Source of the DNA: Promethearchaeota archaeon
GTDB taxonomy: Archaea; Asgardarchaeota; Lokiarchaeia; Sigynarchaeales; SOKP01
Assembly (NCBI GenBank): GCA_016839905.1
Contig: JAEOTJ010000279.1
Span: forward strand, 1 to 6,316
Length of the DNA: 6,316 nucleotides
Reading direction: 5' to 3'
The notes under the pieces: generated by a model
What the model saw: the letters and a program-made list of their open reading frames with translations, nothing else
The model's database searches: none
Told to the model about the DNA's origin: nothing
Made by a program: the position numbers and the translations under genes
Part shown: piece after piece, positions 1 through 5,271 of the stretch
Numbering within the stretch: the stretch's first letter is position 1
How the letters are laid out: each line of letters starts with the position of its first letter

Positions 1-2786
1 AAGAATTACCTCAGATTTTTATAACTGGTTATACAAAAGATGTAGAATATTCAACAGGTATAATTGAAGTAAATGTTACTATTACAGATAATCATGCGGT
101 AAATCCTGCGAGTGTTCAAATAGAATTTTTTGATTACATTCAACAATCAATTGGAGGGTATCAGAGTATGATTTTAGTTTCAGGAAATGATTATACTTAT
201 TTAGAAACGATATCTAATATTGGCACTTTTAATGTATTGAAGGATCATTATTACTTTAGAATTAGAGCTGAAGATGATAATCCAAATCAGAATTTAACTG
301 AACATAGAACTGACTTTTTCAATATCACGGATACCGTTAAACCACAAGTTTCAAATGTAATCTATAGTTCCCCTGTTGAGTGGAATACTGGAGATTTAAA
401 TGTCTCTGTTAATGCTACAGATAATTATTGGATAAATACAACAACTAATCCCGTTAAAATCTCAATCTATCATCCTAATGGAACCCTTATTGAGATTCAA
501 AATATGACTTATGATACTGGAGATGAATTAAATAGATTATACAAGATACTATGGAGCGTTGCGGGGCTTGAAATTAAAGATAAATATATCTTTAATATCA
601 CGGTATATGATTCAAGTTATAATCCTAACAATTCTATTGATTATTATTTCAATATTACTGATACCGTATTACCAACAATTGGGACATTACCCCCTGGGCT
701 TGAAGCAAATTATTCCACTGGGGCAATTTCTGTCAATGTTTCGGTCTATGATAATTATCGATTAAGGGATATTGATCCCGTATATATCAACTACTATTAT
801 CCAAACGATACTTTAATAGGCTCTTTTACCATGGAAAACTCAAGTGGAAATTACTTTAATTATACATGGCAAGTTGGCTTGAGCCCAATGAATGACTCAT
901 ATTACTATTCTATTACAGCATGGGATTATTCGAATAATAGTAGAACAAGCGATAATGAAACATTTGAAATTTTTGATGAGGAAAAACCAAATATATTAAT
1001 TACAGGTTATGATACGGTTGTTGAATATTCAACAGGAACTATTCAAGTAAATATATCCGTAACCGATAATTATAAGGTTGATCCTAATGAAGTGGATATT
1101 GCATTTTATAATCGATTTGGGACTCAAATTGGAGGGGCATTAAACTGGTTGGTAATGACAACTTCAGATGGAATGAATTTCACATTTATAGATACCATTT
1201 CTAATATAGGAACTTTTATTGTTGATATTGATTATTACTTTAGAATTAGGGCATGTGACTATAAGTTTCCAGATAATCTGATATACACAGCAGGTTATAC
1301 AGATGAATTTGATGTTGTTGATACAACCGCACCATTACTTCAATCAATTTCAATAACAAATGGGTCTATTCATGGAGAAGCCCCAATATATAATATTCAA
1401 TTTACTGAATTAGGTGGAAGCACCTCATTCTGGTATTGGATGCCAAATATGACAACCAATCAAACCGCACAAGGAGGAGATAATATTTATAACAGCGTGC
1501 AACTCAATGCGACAGCCTTCAACAATACTGCCGATGGTTGGTTTAATCTAACCTTCTGGTTTGAGGACCAATATAATAATTTAAATTCCTTTTATTTGGA
1601 ATTATATAAAGACACGGTGGAACCAACATTTGAGTTTGCTGCGGGAGAAGATCCAACCGGAGAGGAATTTCCAGATGATACTCCTCCAGTTTTCTATATT
1701 GACATTTCAGAAGGGAATATTACTCTTGTTGAATATTATATTCCTTCAATTAAAGAAGGACAGTCAGTTTATTCTGCAGGAGCAATGGCCTCTGGATCAG
1801 GATTTTCGCAATTAAGATCCTCAAATGGAGAAGATTGGAGTAATTATCCCGTACAAATTTCTACATATCATTGGAATAAAGTTGAATATGGTGATGTAGA
1901 TATCATTATTTGGGTTTATGACATTGCGAATAACAATTACTCAATTCAATTTACAATTACTAAAGTAAAAGCTGAGGCAGAGGCAGAAGCTGGACCTGAA
2001 GAATTCGATATGATGATGCTTTTCATCATAATTATTATAATTGGTGCAATATCAGCCGTTAGTGTTGTAGGAGTTCGAGCAACTAAAAAGAAAAAGCCTG
2101 ATTATACTGAAGTCGCTCAACAGAAATTAAAGATTCGGGCACCTACTCCGAGAGCCGCCCCTGGGAAAATGGTTGAAGGTAAGGTAGTAGGGAAGAAAGC
2201 TGTAAAAGCAAAGAAAGCACAAAAAGCAGGAGTTACTGAGCCAGAAAGAAGGAAAGTATTAACTGCAGAAGAACGAGCACAACTGGCGAAAGAAGAAGCT
2301 GAAATGGAAGTACAAAAAGAAAAGCATCTTTGCGTAGTTCATAAAGGTCCAATTAAAGGAGCAATATATCTTTGTCCTAAATGTGAAACATTTTACTGCA
2401 TGAAATGCGCCCGTACCTTGAAAGCTGGCGGTGAAAAATGCTGGGCTTGTGAGGCTGAACTTGATGTGGAGGTAACTGGGCCTGTAGAAGAACGTAAAGA
2501 ACATTCAAGTGCTAAAGAAATTTTAGAATCCCTTACAAAATATGAAATACAGTTTAATAAGAACATGGATAAAGGAGAAAAATTTAATAAAGTACCACAA
2601 TTTGATGAAATTCAGTTCAATTTAATAGATCCACAAATTCTAAAGCAATTAGACTACTTGAAGCTTGATCCTGAAATAAAAACAGATATCTTAAGTGATC
2701 TCATGAGTCTAACACCTCAAGAGCAAGTAGCTTTTCTCGATACTTTGTCATATTTAGAAAAAGACGAAGAAGAAACTGATAATTAA
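1..2786 (+). CDS. Large type I-like surface protein with tandem Ig-like modules, one TM helix and a cytoplasmic B-box-like zinc domain (5' partial)
   Basis: The frame is open from base 3 to the TAA at 2784-2786 (927 residues visible). The ATG at 168 is internal: the 55 codons before it encode the first half of a repeat module. Residues 1-541 form five modules of about 97-115 residues, each ending in a variant of DTxxP (ITDTVKP, ITDTVLP, DEEKP, VDTTAP, KDTVEP), a pattern typical of extracellular beta-sandwich (Ig/cadherin-like) repeats. A sixth, more divergent region runs to about residue 655. An E/A-rich stalk leads into one hydrophobic helix (residues 670-693), then KKKK, a Lys/Ala-rich linker, a Cys/His zinc domain (777-816) and an acidic helical tail. 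The 29 NxS/T sequons all precede the helix, so the N-terminal part should be outside. Likely a surface adhesin, S-layer-associated or receptor-like protein; ligand and partner are unknown. Architecture is well supported, function is inference. Confidence 0.9.
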   Translation, partial: ELPQIFITGYTKDVEYSTGIIEVNVTITDNHAVNPASVQIEFFDYIQQSIGGYQSMILVSGNDYTYLETISNIGTFNVLKDHYYFRIRAEDDNPNQNLTEHRTDFFNITDTVKPQVSNVIYSSPVEWNTGDLNVSVNATDNYWINTTTNPVKISIYHPNGTLIEIQNMTYDTGDELNRLYKILWSVAGLEIKDKYIFNITVYDSSYNPNNSIDYYFNITDTVLPTIGTLPPGLEANYSTGAISVNVSVYDNYRLRDIDPVYINYYYPNDTLIGSFTMENSSGNYFNYTWQVGLSPMNDSYYYSITAWDYSNNSRTSDNETFEIFDEEKPNILITGYDTVVEYSTGTIQVNISVTDNYKVDPNEVDIAFYNRFGTQIGGALNWLVMTTSDGMNFTFIDTISNIGTFIVDIDYYFRIRACDYKFPDNLIYTAGYTDEFDVVDTTAPLLQSISITNGSIHGEAPIYNIQFTELGGSTSFWYWMPNMTTNQTAQGGDNIYNSVQLNATAFNNTADGWFNLTFWFEDQYNNLNSFYLELYKDTVEPTFEFAAGEDPTGEEFPDDTPPVFYIDISEGNITLVEYYIPSIKEGQSVYSAGAMASGSGFSQLRSSNGEDWSNYPVQISTYHWNKVEYGDVDIIIWVYDIANNNYSIQFTITKVKAEAEAEAGPEEFDMMMLFIIIIIIGAISAVSVVGVRATKKKKPDYTEVAQQKLKIRAPTPRAAPGKMVEGKVVGKKAVKAKKAQKAGVTEPERRKVLTAEERAQLAKEEAEMEVQKEKHLCVVHKGPIKGAIYLCPKCETFYCMKCARTLKAGGEKCWACEAELDVEVTGPVEERKEHSSAKEILESLTKYEIQFNKNMDKGEKFNKVPQFDEIQFNLIDPQILKQLDYLKLDPEIKTDILSDLMSLTPQEQVAFLDTLSYLEKDEEETDN
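3..1625 (+). repeat. Five tandem beta-sandwich-like modules within the surface protein
   Basis: Module limits set at the DTxxP-type ends are 3-344, 345-674, 675-989, 990-1334 and 1335-1625. Most carry an early YSTG or WNTG turn, an alternating hydrophobic strand with VNV or VNI, a TDN or YDN turn and a late Y-Y-F/S-I strand. Modules 1 and 4 are much closer to each other than to the rest, sharing VEYSTG, ISNIGTF and YYFRIRA. Fold assignment to an Ig/fibronectin/cadherin-like sandwich is inferred from strand pattern and length. Confidence 0.75.
2010..2081 (+). other. Transmembrane helix of the surface protein
   Basis: About 24 residues run from MMMLF through a six-isoleucine stretch to VGVRA, preceded by an acidic E/A stalk and followed at once by four lysines. 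Under the positive-inside rule this places the repeats outside and the C-terminal 234 residues in the cytoplasm. It is the only strong hydrophobic span in the visible protein. Confidence 0.92.
2331..2450 (+). other. Cytoplasmic B-box/treble-clef-like zinc-binding domain
   Basis: Eight potential ligands lie in four pairs: C777/H780, C791/C794, C799/C802 and C813/C816 (residues counted from base 3). The pattern is Cx2H-x10-Cx2C-x4-Cx2C-x10-Cx2C. Cores include CPKC, YCMKC and CWAC. The order resembles the two-zinc cross-brace of B-box, RING and FYVE domains. The family name is inference; metal binding is strongly suggested by the spacing. Domains of this group usually mediate protein-protein or lipid contact, so a cytoplasmic docking or signalling role is plausible. 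Confidence 0.8.
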
Positions 2787-2801
2787 TAACTTAAAATATA
2801 A

Positions 2802-2818
2802 TTTTTTTTAATTTTTTA
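2802..2818 (+). terminator. T-tract terminator after the surface protein gene
   Basis: Two T-runs (T8 and T6, separated by AA) lie 16-32 bases past the stop codon, with no clear hairpin. Archaeal intrinsic termination typically needs only a T-rich non-template tract of this type. Confidence 0.55.
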
Positions 2819-2974
2819 CTTTGATTATATAAATAGGGATTAAATGTTATATTTTTTGTAGAAGAAATTAAAAAGATACAAATTATACATCTCACATAAG
2901 GAAGATTAGGAATCTATCGAAAAGAAAAATAATTTACAAATAACTTAACATTTTATCTAAATAGGTAGGTTTTC

Positions 2975-2984
2975 AAAAAAAAAA
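2975..2984 (-). terminator. T10 terminator after the winged-helix regulator gene
   Basis: An uninterrupted A10 on the + strand reads as T10 on the - strand, two bases past the regulator's stop codon. It faces the T-tract at 2802-2818 across a 200-bp convergent spacer in which I see no gene. Confidence 0.5.
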
Positions 2985-2986
2985 TA

Positions 2987-3691
2987 TTACTTGATAGATG
3001 CTTTAAGTGATTCAATTCCATCTATTATTTCAAATAATTTTTTACTATTTATAAGGTATAATACTTGCCCATTTTCGTCTTTTTGATATAAAAGCTCCAT
3101 TTCATTTAATTTATGTAAATTTTTCGTAACGGTATTATAATGTATTCCTATTCCTTCTGCGATTTGATTTGCTGTTATGCCATCTTTATTCTTAACCATA
3201 ATCTCTATAATATCATTAACTTTTTTATTCCCTAATTGAAAAATCTCATTATCAAGTGTATTAGGGAGATTATTATTGAAAAGTGCTCTATATTTTCCTA
3301 TTTTAGAGGCTCTAAGTTTTTCAAATCTAATTAAAAGGTTCGTATGCCACATTGTAGAATGAGAGCTAAGCTCTAATTTTTCCATTATTTCTCGAAGGTG
3401 TGTTCCAGGATTTTTATTAATATGATTATAAATACTCTTTCGAGCAATATTCTCTAGAATGTTGTTTTCAGTAAATTTCGAGCCAGGAACAACTATTCGC
3501 TCACGAATAAATTTCCATAGTATTTTTTGAATGCCACTTTCATTTGGAGGGTTCTTCAATTGGAATTTCTTTAATCCATTGGTAATATGAGGAATTATCT
3601 CTTTAGCATTGAAGACACGATTTTTATTTAAATATTCTTTAATTACCTCTAAAACATTTGACTCAATATCAGATAGTTCCAACTTAGGCAA
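2987..3691 (-). CDS. Transcriptional regulator with three predicted winged-helix domains
   Basis: A 234-residue protein that seems to be made almost entirely of DNA-binding domains. Residues 1-80 form a first helical winged-helix-like unit ending in VVPGSKFTENN. Residues 85-145 form a second, with IYNHINKNPGTHLREIMEKL and then a WHTNLLIRFEKLRASKIGKYR recognition helix and wing; the NPGxHxREI signature is common in archaeal ArsR/MarR-type regulators. Residues 152-225 form a third, with GITANQIAEGIGIHYNTVTKNL as the helix-turn-helix and a wing around KDENGQVLYLI. No signal peptide, membrane helix or ligand domain is seen. The start must be non-ATG: the frame has TAG three codons upstream and no ATG before about residue 109, so I take the TTG at 3691, with GGGG just upstream. 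The gene diverges from cooC and may regulate it or itself. Target unknown. Confidence 0.85.
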   Translation of the reverse strand: MPKLELSDIESNVLEVIKEYLNKNRVFNAKEIIPHITNGLKKFQLKNPPNESGIQKILWKFIRERIVVPGSKFTENNILENIARKSIYNHINKNPGTHLREIMEKLELSSHSTMWHTNLLIRFEKLRASKIGKYRALFNNNLPNTLDNEIFQLGNKKVNDIIEIMVKNKDGITANQIAEGIGIHYNTVTKNLHKLNEMELLYQKDENGQVLYLINSKKLFEIIDGIESLKASIK

Positions 3692-3902
3692 TAACCCCTA
3701 AAGTAATTAAAAATTTTATATTGATAATATTAATAATTCCATTATCGTTTAAATATCTATTTTCTTATAATTAAAAGAAAATACTTTTTTTTAATCTTTT
3801 GTATAACAAAATAGAAGAAAATTTTTTAACTATATATTTTAATTAGATTTTTTCTTATAACCTAAAGATTTAATTAACTTCAAATAATTATTAAAATAGA
3901 TA
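3692..3902. promoter_or_regulatory. Divergent promoter region between the regulator and the CooC-type ATPase
   Basis: This 211-bp, extremely AT-rich stretch must carry both promoters. On the + strand, TATATATTTT at 3831-3840 is a TATA-like box that would start transcription near 3861, giving cooC a leader of about 40 bases. TTTAAATA at 3748-3755 matches the archaeal TATA consensus; read on the - strand it would give the regulator a leader of roughly 35 bases. No good Shine-Dalgarno precedes cooC. In DNA this AT-rich, TATA-like strings are common, so exact sites are tentative. Confidence 0.5.
3760..3781. promoter_or_regulatory. Candidate operator: 7-bp dyad TTTTCTT-N8-AAGAAAA
   Basis: Perfect 7-base arms around an 8-base centre lie between the two TATA candidates, where a dimeric winged-helix regulator could act on both promoters. 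The left arm plus centre (TTTCTTATAA) recurs as a 10-base direct repeat at 3851-3860, near the predicted cooC start site. Low complexity makes chance a real alternative. Confidence 0.25.
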
Positions 3903-4706
3903 ATGAAAATCGCAGTATCTGGCAAAGGTGGAGTTGGAAAGACCTTAATTGCGGGGACATTAGCGAGACTTTTTGCGAAAGATGGTTTTAATGTCTTAGC
4001 AATCGACAACGATTCAGCCATGAATTTAAGCTATACATTAGGAATTGATCCTGAAGTGAAAAAAAAGATCATACCAATATCAGAAATGAAAAATATAATT
4101 GAAGAGAGAGTGTTGATGAAAGGAGCGGGTTCTGGAGCATATAACATTAACCCTCAAGTTTCTGATATTCCTGATAAATATAAAGTTCCTGGGCCAGATG
4201 GATTACAATTACTCGTATTAGGTTCTATTGAAGCACCCGCAACTGGCTGTCTATGTCCCGAAAATGCTTTAATACGAACAATATTGTATAATTTATTTGT
4301 AAAAAGGGATGAGGTCGTTATTGTCGATTTTGAGGCAGGATTAGAGCATTTAGGAAGAGGAACTGCAAAAGGAATTAATGTAATGTTAGTTATTACTGAA
4401 CCCTCTCAAAAATCGCTAGATCTTTGCTCAAAGATAATCGATTTATCGAAAAAATTAGGAATAATTAATATTTTCTTAATAGCTAATAAAATCTTTGATG
4501 ATTCACAATTAGACTTTATTAATCAGAGAGTTCAGGAATGGAAAGTTCCTCTTTATCACGATATTCCTTTTGATACTGAAATAGGAAAAGCAGATTTAAA
4601 TGGCATATCTCCCCTAGATTTTAATTCAGATTCAAAAGGTTTAGTATCAATCAAGAATCTCTATTCGAAATTAAAGAAGTTAAAAGAAGAATTATTTGAT
4701 TTATAA
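3903..4706 (+). CDS. cooC: CooC-type nickel-insertion ATPase (MinD/NifH-like P-loop family)
   Basis: A 267-residue soluble ATPase of the deviant Walker A class: GKGGVGKT at residues 7-14 with the signature lysine (K8), switch I around DNDSAMN (35-41), and DFEAGLEHLGRGT at 142-154 as Walker B/switch II, close to the DMEAGIEHLGRGT of CooC. The CLCPEN motif (C116, C118) matches the CxC pair by which CooC dimers bind metal. NKI (195-197) fits the nucleotide-base contact. In characterised systems CooC uses ATP-driven dimerisation to mature the Ni-Fe-S C-cluster of CO dehydrogenase; the related AcsF serves acetyl-CoA synthase, and I cannot separate these two here. The ATG at 3903 lies just before the P-loop, so the start is secure despite the absence of a clear Shine-Dalgarno. 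No CO dehydrogenase gene is in the window. The adjacent convergent hypC adds a second nickel-enzyme maturation factor. Switch I has Ser where many relatives have Pro (DxDP). Confidence 0.9.
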   Translation: MKIAVSGKGGVGKTLIAGTLARLFAKDGFNVLAIDNDSAMNLSYTLGIDPEVKKKIIPISEMKNIIEERVLMKGAGSGAYNINPQVSDIPDKYKVPGPDGLQLLVLGSIEAPATGCLCPENALIRTILYNLFVKRDEVVIVDFEAGLEHLGRGTAKGINVMLVITEPSQKSLDLCSKIIDLSKKLGIINIFLIANKIFDDSQLDFINQRVQEWKVPLYHDIPFDTEIGKADLNGISPLDFNSDSKGLVSIKNLYSKLKKLKEELFDL

Positions 4707-4943
4707 CATGTCTTCGAGATTTAACGCTTGATCGTCAGCGATTTCTCTCCACTGCTCTATGGCTTCTAACGCATCTTTTTCGTCCATCTGTTCAATAGCG
4801 TATCCGGCATGAATAATTACATATTTTCCTACTTTGGGATTTTGAACTAAAGCAATTATAACATCTTGCTTAATTCCATCAAAATCCACTAATGCTGAAT
4901 TTCCATCTATTTCTAAAATTTTACCAGGTATAGCAAGACACAT
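4701..4943 (-). CDS. hypC: [NiFe]-hydrogenase maturation chaperone HypC
   Basis: 80 residues, a normal length for HypC/HybG. It opens with the family signature MCLAIPGK; Cys2, exposed after Met removal, is the essential residue that binds the iron being loaded with CN and CO ligands with HypD and then contacts the large-subunit precursor. A small beta-barrel follows (ALVDFDGIKQDVIIAL, then KVGKYVIIHAGYAIEQMDE) with the conserved His45, and a C-terminal helix (EKDALEAIEQWREIADD). The start is ATG at 4943, fixed by the signature; I see no Shine-Dalgarno or strong promoter. No other hyp or hydrogenase gene is visible, so it is a solitary copy here. Its last six coding bases overlap the end of the convergent cooC gene. 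Confidence 0.96.
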   Translation of the reverse strand: MCLAIPGKILEIDGNSALVDFDGIKQDVIIALVQNPKVGKYVIIHAGYAIEQMDEKDALEAIEQWREIADDQALNLEDML

Positions 4944-5271
4944 ATTTCTGCTTAAGAAAAATTAATTCTATCTATGAAATAAAATATTATGAACTAATTA
5001 AAACTATTGCTTATACTAAACATACACTTATTTGAGAAAATTTTATTGATACAATTTATACATTTTTCGATATCATTATTAATCCATATGACTAAATTTC
5101 TATAATTAGACTATTAAGTATAAGCACCCGATTAATTTTTAGCAAACTAAATAATAAAAGCAATTTTAAAATTACTTAAAAAAATTATATAATATTCATA
5201 TAATTAATACTGAGAGTCGAATGTTTCCAATATCATTAATATCAGAGTAATAAATCAAGAGAAAATAATCT
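4944..5271. other. 328-bp AT-rich intergenic region upstream of hypC, no gene seen
   Basis: Frames on both strands are broken and no RNA gene is recognisable. It should hold the hypC promoter near its left end and the 3' end of the membrane-protein transcript at its right end. Seen in it are a 10-base inverted repeat (TGCTTATACT at 5008-5017, AGTATAAGCA at 5117-5126), the palindrome AATTTTAAAATT at 5162-5173, and an A7 run at 5178-5184 (T7 on the - strand) that could end the upstream transcript. A weak 5-bp hairpin (5258-5273) overlaps the membrane protein's stop codon. The gap argues against an operon of the two flanking - strand genes. Confidence 0.6.
5178..5184 (-). terminator. Possible T7 terminator of the membrane-protein gene
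   Basis: A7 on the + strand gives T7 on the - strand, about 88 bases beyond the stop codon and just past the palindrome at 5162-5173 in plasmid orientation. It is the longest T-run on that strand in the gap, but short runs are frequent at this base composition. Confidence 0.25.

Noticed and set aside
168..170. ATG at 168 as the start of the surface protein
   Set aside because: The frame is open back to base 3, and bases 3-167 encode the first half of a module matching the one at 990-1334.
559..1815. Short + strand frames inside the surface protein (559-765 and 1630-1815)
   Set aside because: They lie wholly within the modules in another frame, show no recognisable domain, and the host frame has clear repeat and sequon conservation.
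2259..2504. 81-codon - strand frame opposite the zinc domain
   Set aside because: It is the antisense of a strongly motif-bearing region; its Phe/Ser-rich product is what Lys/Glu-rich codons give in reverse.
2825..2835. TATA-like TTATATAAATA in the convergent spacer
   Set aside because: No reading frame or structured RNA follows on either strand; such strings are expected at this base composition.
3839..4021. 60-codon - strand frame over the start of cooC
   Set aside because: It overlaps the conserved P-loop region of cooC on the opposite strand and shows no family features.
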